A model generated the notes under the pieces. The model had not been told where the DNA came from. It worked only from the letters and a program-made list of their open reading frames with translations, and searched no databases. Shown piece after piece: positions 23,767-34,965 of a stretch of DNA of 64,000 bases. Numbering within the stretch: position 1 is the stretch's first letter; every line of letters starts with the position of its first letter. A program made the position numbers and the translations under genes. This DNA is from Ananas comosus (Eukaryota > Streptophyta > Magnoliopsida > Poales > Bromeliaceae), in contig NC_033622.1 in NCBI RefSeq assembly GCF_001540865.1, positions 6,764,720-6,828,719 on the forward strand, in the 5' to 3' direction.

Positions 23767-24002
23767 AAAGTACTCTCTTTATTTCACTTGTATATCTTGT
23801 GGATTACTTGCTCTTCTTGTTGTTGGCACTGTTTGTGCCCTCGTTGAATGTGTATGTTTAGAATTTAAAGTCCTGGGTAAATTCTTGTACACATTCCTGT
23901 CGTTGAGCCTTGGGCGGACAAGGGAGGTGCTGTCCGTTTGGCGGTCCGTCGCTGCGGCCGAATCGTGCCAAATTGGTAGTGGTTTCGAGGCGGGGCGTGA
24001 CA
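23767..24002 (+). mobile_element. 3' end of a third LTR subfamily
   Basis: About 236 bases ending GAGGCGGGGCGTGACA. The block 'tgagccttgggcgga' and 'gtgccaaattggtagtgg' match the ends of the LTRs at 8,150-8,243 and 18,210-18,305. Upstream LTR sequence is missing. Confidence 0.65.
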
Positions 24003-25279
24003 ATGTCATATGCACTACATGCAACATGATCTCAATCAAATGTAAGAATGCTAACTATATGCAAGGTTCCAAATATGAACAGTTCTCTACTACATAGAGG
24101 TCCAATGTACTTTATACATAATATGCACATATTAAGCATTCTAAAATTCTCAAATATTCTATCTAGTAAGAATATGCATGCATTTTTATTTTACGAAAAG
24201 TAAAACCCATTATAGGGATGATTTATCCCATTTTGGTGAGGCCAAACCCACCGAGAGTTCCACTCGGCCTTCGTTTGCGCCGACGAAGGTGCCCACAAGC
24301 TTCCTAGCCCCCTAAAGGTTAAAGTAGGAGCGATACACAAACGTTACGAACAACGAATAGGTTAAACATTAACCAACTCAACATAAGGCTAAAAACTCAC
24401 CGAATGCGAAGGGTGCTCTTTCGATCTCCAAACGGGAGTTAGAGCCCTTCCAAACCAACCTACACGAAGGTTCTAAACCCATCAATTGGGCTCCAAAAGC
24501 CCTAGATCAAAAATTCCCAAATCAAACCCTAAATCCTCATTTCTAGGATTTCTAAACAAAAATAAAGTAAAATATGAATCTAATGAGAGAAACATGTTAC
24601 CAACCTTTATAGAAGCTCCCAACTAGGCTAGAAGTCAACTAGGGTTGAATATCTCTCCTTCAACAAGCTCAACTCCAAGCCTCAAGCTTTCTCCCATGGT
24701 GGAAATAGCACCAAGTAGCAAAAAGGAGCAAAAAGAGAGGATTAAACCTCGAAAAATTCCAACAAAAATAAAGAAAATCAAAGAGGGAGAATACAGAGCT
24801 CCCTTACCTTCCTCTCCACTGGTTCCAAGCTCAAGGAACACCAGGGGGCGTGGGGTACTAATATAGTGAAGTTACAATCCCAAAAACAACCCTGCAGTTC
24901 AAGCAGTCTGCGGACTACACTGTGTACCGGTACACGTGGTTGCGTACCGGTACACACCCCACGAAAATGCGAAACCCGAGCCTCGGGTTGGCTGAGAAGC
25001 TGCCTGTGTACCGGTATACGGCCCCGCGTACCGGTACAACCATTACCCCGTACCGGTATAGCCATCAACCATGTACCGGTACACAGCCTGCTGAAGGCTA
25101 CCCGAGAGCACACCAATAATCCAACTTTTTGGGTTTTGGTGCAAAGTTTTAAACCACAAATCTCAGGATACGAGCCATAGGTCGGAACACTGTCGATAAC
25201 CCTCAAGAATATCTGAAAAAACTCAGATTACACATCAAACACTCGAACCTTGCAATTTGTAAAAGCCCAGTGTGTTACA
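24003..25279 (-). mobile_element. LTR, minus orientation, partial
   Basis: It ends with TGTGTTACA at 25,279, which is an LTR start on the minus strand. It carries the same order of blocks as 22,012-23,766 but is clearly diverged. A TATA-like element reads TATATTAG on the minus strand near 24,860. Its 3' part is missing at the left. At the right it abuts the Tat-like LTR without a recognisable duplication. Confidence 0.7.
24924..25082. promoter_or_regulatory. cluster of six GTACCGGTAC palindromes
   Basis: Sites at 24,924, 24,944, 25,008, 25,028, 25,050 and 25,073 (two have a final T), plus AACCCGAGCCTCGGGTT near 24,973. Here the flanks are GTGTACCGGTACAC rather than the CTTG..CAAG version. 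Confidence 0.65.
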
Positions 25280-26078
25280 CACATGATATCAAGTTCATTC
25301 GAACTCTAACACATATACTTAGAGTTCATCCGACTAACTCTAATACATGCCCTTAGGGTCTGGTTAACCTTTTACTCTAGCACATATACCTGGAGTGGAA
25401 GTCAAACCATGCTCAACTAGTCCTAACACATACACTTAGGGCCTAGTCAGCCTTTTGCTCTAGCACATCTATCTAGAGTGAAATCCATATCCGATCGAGC
25501 TCTAATACATATACTTAGAGCTTATGTAAATCAAATCCGACGAAACCTAACATAATAACTCAAGGCTTAGTCAGATCCTCACTCTAGCACATATAACTAG
25601 AGTGAAAAATATATTAAACTCGGTTAATCCTGATATATACACTCAGGAATTAGCCACTCTCTACTTTCGGGTAATATCAAATCCAACCTACCTCAATACA
25701 TATACTTGGGGTTTGGTCACTCTAAGACATATACTTAGAGCCAATTAGACTCTAATACATAGAGTTTAATATTGACTAGGTCTTAACACATATACTTAGG
25801 ACCTAGTCAATTTCAAATTCAACTGAATCCTAATACATATACTTAGGATTCAATAAACCAAGATACGATTCATTCAATTCCATCTATAAAGGTCTCTTAA
25901 TCGAAGGTGCCCCAATTTACAGGGGGTAATTAACAATAGATGCTTGCATCTATTGGAAGCCATGAATCCGTAATACCTGATACCCACATACATATAGATA
26001 CTCATCTGAATCATGAATACTACCCCACGGCCTAAAATCCATCGACCGTGCGAGGTGCGTCATTCATGGTGGCAGACA
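25280..26078 (+). mobile_element. 5' LTR of the Tat-like element (start missing)
   Basis: It shares with 35,728-36,521 the whole hairpin series, the 'gcttgcatctattgg' stem-loop and the end GGCAGACA. About 100 bases present upstream of the second copy (35,632-35,727) are missing here, where the minus-oriented LTR abuts. Confidence 0.75.
25301..25851. repeat. array of hairpins with paired arm changes
   Basis: At least ten units follow each other, each with a spacer close to YACATATAC (9 bases) between complementary arms. Exact examples: 25,301-25,327 (GAACTCTAA / TTAGAGTTC), 25,498-25,522 (AGCTCTAA / TTAGAGCT), 25,580-25,604 (CACTCTAG / CTAGAGTG), 25,628-25,648 (TCCTGA / TCAGGA), 25,825-25,851 (GAATCCTAA / TTAGGATTC). 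Some units have a G-T pair or a bulge. The second copy is at 35,632-36,290. Confidence 0.8.
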
Positions 26079-26081
26079 AAA

Positions 26082-26099
26082 TGGCACGCCCGGTGGGAC
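26082..26099 (+). other. probable primer-binding site
   Basis: TGGCACGCCCGGTGGGAC lies three bases after the LTR end. Its form resembles the TGGCGCC..GTGGG-type sites of plant Tat/Ogre and Athila elements. I cannot name the tRNA with certainty. Confidence 0.6.
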
Positions 26100-26205
26100 A
26101 TGACTTCTCCTTCCATCTTCGAGACCTTAAAAAAAAAAAAGAAAAAAAGAAAAAAAGAAAAGGTTGTGAAAATTATTCCTAACCTCTACATTTTTCCACA
26201 AGGAA

Positions 26206-26568
26206 ATGGCACCAACATCAAAGAACGTTGTCGCTGCATCAACAAACTCAATAATACTGGAGGCGGGTTCGCGAGTCTGCTTGCCCACATCCGTCCTGAC
26301 ATTCGGAACTGCAGGTGCCTCAATCCAATTTGGCACCATTCCGGAAGATATTCGAGCTGCTGTCATGGATCAAATTCCTGCTGCTACTGGGGGCATGACC
26401 ACTCCCGTCGCCCCTTCACAGGATGTATCCAATGTGGTCATTCCTCAGCTGCCATCTCGAGGAAGACGACCCAATGTGGTCATCCCCAACCCTCCTCGCC
26501 GACCAATAGGCGAACGATTTTCACTTACCAACCTGCATCCAAGAGGATGTAGTCTGAGGGAAGACTGA
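26206..26568 (+). pseudogene. short gag-like reading frame
   Basis: A 120-residue frame starts MAPTSKNVVAASTNS about 105 bases after the primer-binding site, where gag begins in LTR elements. It is rich in Pro, Val and Ile and contains a duplicated block (NVVIPQLPSRGRRP, then NVVIPNPPRRPIGER). It ends before any capsid or zinc-knuckle motif. I see no match to a family I know. A truncated gag N-terminus is the simplest reading from its position; a chance frame is possible. Confidence 0.4.
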
Positions 26569-26929
26569 TATTTCCAAATGGCAGAGTGCAGAAAGCATCA
26601 GTGTTCGATAGGCTGGCACTTTCTAATGATACTACAACCGCCATTCCAACAACGAGAGCGTCTTTTAAAAGGAATAACCGCCGCCAACTCCATAGAGGAA
26701 AGGTTGCTGGGGCCAAGGACAATAACGTTCAATAGCCCCAAATATCCAATTGACCGCCATGTCGTTAAACTGAACAAATATAGCCGACAAAATAAGGCTA
26801 ACATGTGCAGTGAGGCCATCCTCATTAAACCATATAGTTGGAAGACACATCACTTCTCAATTAGTCTTAAAAAAAAAAGAAAAAGAAAAAAGGTGGAGGA
26901 CATGTTATTTAAAAAAAATTTTAGATAAT

Positions 26930-27915
26930 ATGAGTAAAATATGAGCCACCAGCGGACTTGATTGTCCATATCGGACTTCAAGGGTAAAATTGTAAAAAGT
27001 CTAGACTGTGGTATAACTCCACAGGCAAAATTGGGATCCCCGCTGTGAGAAAACCTTTCAAGGTTCACAGGCAAAAGTTAGGGGAAGGTACATGGTGAAA
27101 ACCCATTAGGGCGCCAAAATATCCAAAATGTATGTTGCCTATGATGGAATGCTAACTCACCTTAGGGTCGGTTACACGCAGCAATTTTGATTGCTTCTTG
27201 AGTCAAAATAAATAAAAAAAAAATTCATGTTCCTTATTACCCAAAATATATTTTATCTATGACGGAATGCTAACTTACCTTAGGGTTGGTTATGTGCAGC
27301 AATTTCGATTGCTTCTCGAGACAAAATAAATAAAAATAATCCAAGTTCCCTATTACCCAAAATATATTTTGCCTATGACGGAATGCTAACTCACCTTAGG
27401 GTCGGTTATACATGGCAATTTCGATTGCTTCTCGAGGCAAAATAAATAAAAAATATGTATTTCCTTGTACAAAAAAAATAGAAAAAGAAGTGGAGGACAT
27501 ATTGTCTAAATTTTTTAGATAATATGGGTAAAATATGAGCCACCAGCAGACTTGATTGTCCATATCGGATTTCAAGGGTAAAATTACAAAAAGTCCCGGC
27601 TGTGGTATAACTCCACAGGTAAAATTGGGATCCCCACTATTACAAAACCTTTCAAGGCTCACAGACAAAAGTTAGGAGAAGATACCTGGTGAAAACCCAT
27701 TCGAGTGCCAGAATACCCAAAATGTATGTTGCCTATGACGGAATGCTAACTCACCTTAGGGTCGGTTACGCGCAGCAATTTCGATTGCTTCTCGAGGCAA
27801 AATAAAAAAAAAAATCCATATTTCCTATTACCCAAAATATATTTTACCTATGACGGAGAGCTAACTTACCTTAGGGTCGGTTATGCGTAGCAATTTCGAT
27901 TGCTTCTTAAAGACA
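26930..27915. repeat. nested repeat: about 90-bp units in a larger duplication
   Basis: A unit of about 85-95 bases ('cctatgacggaatgctaact', 'accttagggtcggtta', 'gcaatttcgattgcttct') recurs near 27,120, 27,240, 27,360, 27,720 and 27,835. A longer block ('gagccaccagcggacttgat' to 'aaaacccatt') occurs at 26,940-27,110 and again at 27,535-27,710. The unit contains AGCAAT-TTCG-ATTGCT, a six-base stem with a TTCG loop. Confidence 0.8.
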
Positions 27916-27919
27916 AAAT

Positions 27920-28490
27920 AAATCCATATCCAATTGACTGCCACGTCGTTAAACTGAGCATCCCATGTCCAATCGACCGCCATGTCATTAAACTGAGCAT
28001 CCCATATCCAATCGACCGCTATGTCGATAAACTGAGCAGCCCATATCCAATCGACCGCCTTGTCGTTAAACTGAGCAGCCCATCTCCAATCGACCGCCAT
28101 GTCGTTTAAACTGAGCATCCCATATCCAAGCCATGTCGTTAAACTGAGGATCCCATATCCAATCAACCGCCATGTCACTAAACTGAGCACTTTTAAATTG
28201 ACCGCCATGTCACTAAACTGAGCACATTCATATTGACCGCTATATCATTAAACTGAGTATTGTTATATCGACCGCCTTGTCGTTAAACTGAGCAACATAT
28301 ATCCAATTGACTGCCACGTCGTTAAACTGAGCAATCCATATTTAATAGACCGCCATATCACTAAACTGAGCACTTTTATATCGACCGCCATGTCACTAAA
28401 CTGAGTAATTTTATATTGACCGCCACGTCGTTAAACTGAGCAATCTACATCCAATCGACCGCCATGTCATTAAACTGAGCAATTAAATGC
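27920..28490. repeat. minisatellite, about 38 bp x ~15
   Basis: The unit is 'atccaatcgaccgccatgtc' plus 'gttaaactgagca'. About fifteen copies run head to tail with substitutions and a few shortened units. A single related unit lies upstream at 26,745-26,780. The minus-strand frame (MAVDW..LSLND) is a consequence of the repeat, not a gene. Confidence 0.85.
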
Positions 28491-28504
28491 ATATGGTGCG
28501 TGGA

Positions 28505-28930
28505 TGATCTAAAAAAAAAATAAAAAAATAAAAAAAAAAGTATGGTCAAAGTAGGGACTGAAAAAAAAAGGGGGTCAAAGTAAGGACTGGAAAAAAAAAG
28601 AGTTCCGTATAGGAAGCTTCAAAAAAAAAAAAAAAAGAGAAGTTTCGTACGGAACCTAAAAAAAAAAGTTTCGTATAGGAAGCTTCAAAAAAAAAAAGAG
28701 AGAAGTTCAGTACATGACCATAAAATAAAAATAATAATAAAATAAAAAGGAGTCCGTATAGGACCAAAAAAAAAAAAAAAGATTACCATACAGGAACTTC
28801 AAAAAAAAAAAAAAAAAAAACCGGTCAAAAAAAAAGTTCCGTACAGGAACTCAAAAAAAAAAAAAAGAAAAAGAAAAAAAAAAAAGAGAAAGAGAGAAGA
28901 GTTCGTAATGGCAGAAAAAAAAAAAAAATC
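28505..28930. repeat. poly-A tracts alternating with GTTCCGTACAGGAAC-like hairpins
   Basis: Long A runs are punctuated by short stem-loops such as GTTCC-gtaca-GGAAC (28,841-28,855) and variants with 'cgtatagga' (28,605, 28,670, 28,755). The region is strongly strand-asymmetric (A-rich plus strand). Confidence 0.7.
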
Positions 28931-29279
28931 TTTAACAAAGAAAAGAGGTCTTCTTCGTGACGCACAGAACTCTTATCGTCAAAAGGTGGGGGAATTTGTT
29001 TGCGTAAAATACTACTTATATAGGATGAAACAATCCTAATCAGAATAAAAAACGATTAGATTCGAGTTCATACAATCCTAATAGGTCTCGTGTTAACCAT
29101 TAAATTTTTGGGCCAATAATTATAGTAAGCCCATTCATAAATGTGAGTTCGTGGGCCTCATGAAAGCCCATGCAAAAAAAAGGGGGGGGGGCGGCCTTAT
29201 TCCAGCCCATTAAATATTATCATTTGGGCCCAATAAATTAAAGCGGGTCTGATCAACGACAGCCCACATCCACATCCTA

Positions 29280-30060
29280 TAAAATATCCGTTCGAAATTC
29301 GATTTCAAATCACAACCCATTCAAAATTTAATTTCGAATTTCGAGTTCTCAACCAATTCCCAAAACATCCTCCAACAACCCATTCAAAATTCTATTTCGA
29401 ATTTCGAATCCATAACCAATTCCCAAAATATCATCCAACAACCCATTCGAAATTCGATTTCGAATTTCGAATTCCAAACCAATTCCCAAAATATCATCCA
29501 ACAACCCATTCGAAATTCGATTTCGAATTTCGAATTCCCAACCAATTTCCAAAACATCCTCCCACAATCCATTCAAAATTCGATTTCGCCTTTCGAATTC
29601 CCAACCAATTCCCAAAATATCCTCCAACAATCCATTCAAAATTCGATTTCGAATTTCGAATCCCTAACCAATTCCCAAAATATCCTCCAACAACCCATTC
29701 AAAATTCGATTTCGAATTTCGAATTCTCAACCAATTCCCAAAATATCCTCCAACAACTCATTCAAAATTCGATTTCGAATTTCGAATTTCCAACCAACTC
29801 CCAAAATATCCTCCAAAAAAATATTTAAAATTCGATTTCGAATTTCGAATTTCCAACCAACTCTCAAAATATCTTCCACAAATCATTCAAAATTTGATTT
29901 CGAATTTCAAATCAATCCTCAAAATACCCTCCAACCATCCAAGTTACCCATTCAAAATTCGATTTCGAATTTTGAATTTCCAATCAATCCTAAATATCTT
30001 TCAACCAACCACAACAACCTATTCAAAATTCAATTTTGAATTTCGAATCCCTGAAAATAT
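29280..30060. repeat. minisatellite, about 62 bp x ~12
   Basis: The unit holds 'aaaattcgatttcgaatttc', then 'gaattcccaaccaattccc' and 'aaaatatcctccaacaacc'. The TTCGAAATTCGAAAT-type core is itself nearly self-complementary. Copies become more diverged toward 30,000. Long minus-strand frames here are repeat artefacts. Confidence 0.85.
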
Positions 30061-30174
30061 CTCTCACCACCTCTCCCATTATAAATACGAGAATCGAGAT
30101 CAATACGGAGGACGATACGATTTTATGGAGAGAAAAAAAAAAGATAGATTGCTACACACGTTCTGACGTACAAA

Positions 30175-30350
30175 AAAATTCTAAGAATGAGAGATCGCCG
30201 AGCCGTGGAAAGGATGAGAGATCGCCGAGCCGCGTAAAGGAGGAGAGATCGCCGAGCCGCGGAGAGGAGAGATCGCCCAGCCGCGAAGAGGAGATGAGAG
30301 ATCGCCAAGCTGCGGAAAGGAGAAGAGATCGCCAAGCCGCTTCATCCAAT
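30175..30350. repeat. 26-27 bp repeat x ~7 (GAGATCGCCGAGCCGCG)
   Basis: Seven units of GAGATCGCCGAGCCGCG plus 'gaaaggatga' or variants. In one plus-strand frame this reads as RSPSRG-type repeats, superficially like an SR protein. There is no start context, no RNA-recognition domain, and it sits within a chain of minisatellites. Confidence 0.75.
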
Positions 30351-30379
30351 CTGCCATCTGCTCAACAGGTAAAGAAAAA

Positions 30380-30389
30380 AAAAAGAAAA

Positions 30390-30425
<36 letters not shown>

Positions 30426-30430
30426 AAACA
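30380..30430. repeat. (AAAG)n microsatellite
   Basis: About ten GAAA units in a row within an A-rich stretch. Confidence 0.85.
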
Positions 30431-30599
30431 GAGAAAACAAAATCAAGCGTATCAAAAAATAATAATAATATATATATAAAAAAAGATCTCTTTACTTCCT
30501 CCCTTCTTTTTTTTTCTTTCTTTGGTCCTGCTAACGTAGTCATCCTTACCGTCTAGATGGCTTCGATGGGAGAGTGGAGGGGAGCAAATGGCTTCCCGT

Positions 30600-31017
30600 T
30601 TCTTCGGACCTCTCAATACCCCATTCGAAGTCGTTGATGATGGAATGGGTGATCTACATTGCCGCGACCACCCCAACACCGACGGTTTGATACTTCGAAA
30701 AAAGAGGAGAGGGGAATCTTTGATTCCCCGTTTCTTCGGACCCATCAACATTTCTTCGAAAATGTCAGATCAAATCCGATGGCCGAACAGATCCACGCCA
30801 TCGTCATCAACTTCGTCGACATCATCTACAACACCGACGGTTTGATTCTTTCGAAAGAAGAGGGAAGGGGAATCTTTGATTCCCCGTTTCTTCGGACCCT
30901 TCAACATTTCTTCGAAAATGTCAAATCAAATCCGATGGCCGAACAGATCCACCCTACCGTCATCAACTTCGTCGACGTCATCTGCAGCATCGTAAGAAGA
31001 GAGGAGGGGAATCTTTG
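30600..31017. repeat. duplicated ~180-bp block
   Basis: Two consecutive copies share 'gaatctttgattccccgttt', 'cttcgaaaatgtca' and 'gatggccgaacagatccac'. The 'cccgtttcttcggaccc' portion is the seed of the next array. Confidence 0.75.
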
Positions 31018-31850
31018 ATTCTCCGTTTCTTCGAACCCCAAATCAAAATTAAAATGGGGATTTCTTCGGACCCCAAATTGGAACCAAAACGGGGATTTCT
31101 TCGGACCCCAAATCCAAATCGAAATCAAACGGGGATTTCTTCCGACCCCAAATCAAATCCAAATTGGAGGATCAAATGGGGATTTCTTCGGACCCCAAAT
31201 CAAAGTTAAAACGGGGATTTCTTCGGACCCCAAATTGGAACCAAAATGGAAATTTCTTCGGACCCCAAATCCAAATCGAAATCAAACAGGAATTTCTTCG
31301 GACCCCAAATCAAATCCAAATTTGAGGATCAAACGGAGATTTCTTCGAACCCCAAATCAAAATTAAAACGGGGATTTCTTCGAACCCCAAATTGGAACCA
31401 AAACGGGGATTTCTTCGGACCCCAAATCCAAATCGAAATCAAACGGGAATTTCTTCGGACCCCAAATCAAATCCAAATTTGAGAATCAAACGGGGATTTC
31501 TTCGGACCCCAAATCAAAATTAAAACGGGGATTTCTTCGAACCCTAAATCAAATTGGAAAATTAAATCCAAATTGGAGAATCAAACGGGGATTTCTTCAG
31601 ACCCCAAATCAAATTGGAAAATCAAATCCAAATTGGAACCAAAACGGAAATTTCTTCAGACACCAAATCAAATCCAATTGGAGAATCAAACGGGGCTTTC
31701 TTCGGACCCCAAATCAAATTGGAAAATCAAATCCAAATCCAAATCAAACGGAGATTTCTTTGGACCCCAAATCCAAATCGAGATCAAAAGGAGATTTTTT
31801 CGGACCCCAAATCAAACCAAAATCAAAAAGGGATTTCTTTAGATCCGTAT
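31018..31850. repeat. minisatellite with GGGGATTTCTTCGGACCCC units
   Basis: More than twenty units of 35-60 bases share GATTTCTTCGGACCCCAAAT. The spacing varies because short and long spacer types ('caaattggaaccaaaac', 'caaatccaaatcgaaatcaa', 'tccaaattggaggatcaa') are shuffled. It contains a TTTCTTCGGA stem-loop-like core. The plus frame (FFGPQI / LRTPN) is repeat-derived. Confidence 0.85.
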
Positions 31851-32115
31851 CAAGTTGCAAATCAAGTTCACATAAGAACCCAAACCAAACCAAAATCCAA
31901 ATAAAATCCAAACCAAACCAAATCAAATCCAAACCCAAAACGAAACCAAATCCAAATCCAGTCCACATAAAAATCCAAACCCAAAGTCCAAATAAAAAAC
32001 CCAAAACCAAATACAGGCCACAAATAAACCCAAACCCAAACCCAAACCAAATACAGTCCACAAATAAACACAAACCCAAAACCCAAATCAAATCCAAACC
32101 CAAACCCAAATCAAG
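31851..32115. repeat. AACCCAAATCC-rich simple array (left part)
   Basis: Low-complexity units such as 'aaaccaaatccaaaccc' and 'ccacataaa' continue up to the solo LTR at 32,116 and resume at 34,766. The plus strand almost lacks G. The last five bases (TCAAG) are the target duplication of that LTR. Confidence 0.8.
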
Positions 32116-32311
32116 TGTAACACACTGGACCTTTGCAAATTGCGAGGTTCGAGTGATTGGATGTGTTCTGAGTTTTTTCAGACTTTCTGGTGGGTAGTAG
32201 ACAGTGTTCCGACCTATGGTTCGAACCCCAAGGATTGAGGTCTGAAGCCTAGCACCAAAACTCGAAAAATCAGATTTTTGGTTAGCTCTCGGGTAGCCTT
32301 CATTGGGCTGT

Positions 32312-32469
32312 GTACCGGTATAGGGTTGATGGCTGTACCGGTACAGGGTTGATGGTTGTACCGGTACGGGGTTGTGTACCGGTACACAGGCAGCTTTCCA
32401 GCCAACCCGAGGTTCGGGTTTGGCATTTTCGTGGGATGTGTACCGGTACGTGGGCCCGTGTATCGGTAC
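32312..32469. promoter_or_regulatory. cluster of six GTACCGGTAC palindromes
   Basis: Sites start at 32,312 (last base T), 32,335, 32,358, 32,376, 32,440 and 32,460 (GTATCGGTAC). Spacing is 18-23 bases within groups, about two helical turns. AACCCGAGGTTCGGGTT sits between the groups at 32,404-32,420. The cluster lies 196-354 bases from the LTR start. Confidence 0.7.
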
Positions 32470-32526
32470 GCAGTGACAGATTTTGAATGATCAAAACTGC
32501 AGGGGTGTTTTTGCATTGTGGCTTCC

Positions 32527-32535
32527 CTATAATAG
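32527..32535 (+). promoter_or_regulatory. TATA-like element of the LTR
   Basis: CTATAATAG lies about 60 bases after the last palindrome. A 'cccacgcccctagggct' block follows, conserved in the sister LTRs (19,750 and, on the minus strand, 23,330 and 24,850). This is the most likely Pol II promoter position; the start site is not determinable from sequence alone. Confidence 0.5.
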
Positions 32536-34765
32536 CACCCACGCCCCTAGGGCTGCTCTTTGAGCTTGCCACAGCAGAAAGAAGGTAAGGGGAGCTCCTT
32601 CGTGCTTCTCCTTGGTTTTGATCTTTTTTTTTAGCTTGGATTAAAGGTTTAATCTCTCTCTTTTTCCCTTTTGGTGCAATTCCACCATGATTGAAGCTTG
32701 GAGCTTGGATTTGGAGCTTTGTTGAGGGGAGATCTTTGGACTTGGAGAGTTTAGAGCTTGATTGAAGCTTCTAAGAGGTAATCTACTTGTTCTCTCTCTC
32801 TAGATTTGAGTTTTGTTGTTGGATTTGAGTTGAAACCCTACAATGGAGACTTAGGGGTTTTTTGGGGCATTTTGGATTTAGGGCTTTTGGAGCTTGATTG
32901 TTTGGATTAGAACCCTCCTTTGGGTTGGATTGGAAGGATTCTAGCCTTCTTCGGAGCTTGTGAGAGTTTTCTCCACCTTAGGTGAGATTTTAGCCCTTTT
33001 GCCTTGATGGTTAATATTTGATCTCATAGTTGATCGTAATGCCCGTGTATCTCTTCGCTCATTACTTTTAGGGTTTTGAGACTCGTGGACTACTCCGTTC
33101 GGCGAAACGAGGGACTACGTGACGGTTCGGTGGGTTTGACCTAGCCACACAATGAGAAAATCTCATTTGTGATGATTTGAGTATCGTTAAATGATAAAGC
33201 ATGCATAATCATGTTAGATATATTTATTATGAATTTTAGAATGCTTAACATGCCTATGTAATGTATAGTAAATTTTTGGACCTCTATGTGGTAGAGTGTA
33301 TGCATGTGAGATATAGCATTCTAGTTGAGACTTGGAACCATGATTCCTATTATGAAAATGAACATTGTTTTCATGCATTTAACCTTTATGCTCATTTGTG
33401 ACATTAGGGACTTTGGAAGCCTAGAGAGGCTTGGGACTTAGACTATTTGAGAAATTGGACCAATGTCATAAAGAGGTATTGGGCCCGGGCTATAGTAAAC
33501 ATTGGTATTAATGTCTTAAATGGGAACATAGAACATGATTTGGGCTTGATTAGTTGTGGTGCTTAAGTGTCATAAAGAGGCACTAAGCAAGTGAGTGTTG
33601 AGATATCACATTGTGACATAGAGCTAGACCGTTGGGTTACTAGTAGCTATTGCCGTGTTTGAGACATGAGGGTTAGATACTTGAGCCTTTGACTACGCTT
33701 GCTTGCCATTTGTGCTCATTCGCACATGCTTGTGAGGGTCGCTTCCTACAAGTCGGCACTCCGGAGTTAGCCTACGCGACCTATGTTCGCGCGTGCAGTA
33801 TTGAGAAGCCTACGGGGTCGAGTGGGACGGACACATTCCAAGAGCAAGAATGTTGGGCTACCACAGGCACTTAGGCGGCACAAGTTAGACTACCTTGGGT
33901 AGGTCCTTAATTGGAAATGGAAATCAACACGGTGTTGAGTGTGTTATAATCACTACTAGATAGAGAGTAGTAGTTGGATTACTTGGACTTGCTCCTAGCA
34001 TAGTGTTGGGCACTTGAGTATACATATGTACATGTAGCATGCTAGGAGATGTTGCTTATTGCATTCATGTAAACATTGTTTACCATAGTAGAGCATGATC
34101 TGCATAATTTCATAAAACAAACCATGATTGTTACTCGTGGTCATGTAGGGACATATTTGTTCATTATGATATAAAGGTGCATCTTAATTGACACAATATA
34201 GTATCTTAGCATTTTAATTATGCTTTCTTAAATGCAAATTATTCATTATTATTGCTCTCTTTTTGACTTACCCTTTCTGTGGGGCTTAGTGGTGCATTGA
34301 GCTGAGGTCAGTAATTGCCCATTGGGAACTATAAATTATAGTTCTTACGCCCTCTGTTTTATGTTTTCTTTCAGAGCCTTCCACGCCGAGACAGGCTAGG
34401 GACTGTGGGAAGGGCGTTGCTTCGAGCTAGCTCTTCAGCGAGAGACGAGTTGATAAGTGGTCTACCTCTCGATGTTTTTATTTTGGAGAGGTTGAGAGCT
34501 GTACCAGTGTACTAGAGACCACCCTTTTGTGTACCATTTTGGACAGATATCGTATAACTATATGTTTCACTTTTATTGCTTTAGTATTTTTTTCCTTTTA
34601 CCTTGTTGTAGATGATAGCTCTATTTGTGCTCTGATATCTCTAGATGTTATTTATCTTTGGTTTATTTTTCGCTGTTAATGTAGACGCCTTATATATGCT
34701 GACATATGGCGGGTCTGGGCATGCTACCGGGAGGGCCTCTGCCGGTCCCGGGGCGTGACATCAAG

Positions 34766-34965
34766 TCCACATCCAAACCTAACCCAAACCAAGTCCACAT
34801 AAAGAACCCAAACCCATTCCACAAATAAAATCCAAACCAACCCAAACCAAGTCTATAAATAAACCCAAAATTCAAACCGAAACCCGAACCCAAAACCAAA
34901 ATCCAAACCCAATCCAAATCAAGTCCACAATCAAAATCCAAATCCAAAACCCAAATCCAACTTCC
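34766..34965. repeat. AACCCAAATCC-rich simple array (right part)
   Basis: It continues the array interrupted by the solo LTR: 'ccaaacccaaaccaagtccac' type units with few G residues. Confidence 0.8.

Larger units (their letters stand above)
32116..34760 (+). mobile_element. complete solo LTR, 2,645 bp, duplication TCAAG
   Basis: It starts TGTAACACACTGGACC, ends GGTCCCGGGGCGTGACA, and is flanked by TCAAG at 32,111-32,115 and 34,761-34,765. No internal element sequence remains. It is the best reference copy for the partial LTRs at 19,538-22,011, 22,012-23,766 and 24,003-25,279. Order: palindrome cluster, TATA-like box, CT-rich stretch, hairpin units at 33,470-33,600, 'gtgagggtcgcttcctaca' block at 33,733, 'gtcagtaattgcccattgg' at 34,308, end. 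Confidence 0.95.

Noticed and set aside
25301..25851. CRISPR-like array
   Set aside because: Units are regularly spaced, but the constant part is the short loop and the 'spacers' are not unique sequences. The array is inside a plant LTR and there are no cas genes.
29349..29730. minus-strand repeat protein (ILGIGWEFE..)
   Set aside because: Overlapping frames are all open because the 62-bp unit lacks stops. No gene signals.
30036..30479. SR-like protein gene (RSPSRG repeats)
   Set aside because: The frame follows a 27-bp minisatellite and an AAAG microsatellite, has no folded domain, and lies in a chain of arrays.
31018..32110. long open frames with FFGPQ or KPNPNPN repeats
   Set aside because: They are direct translations of low-complexity tandem units; open frames appear on both strands of the same repeat.
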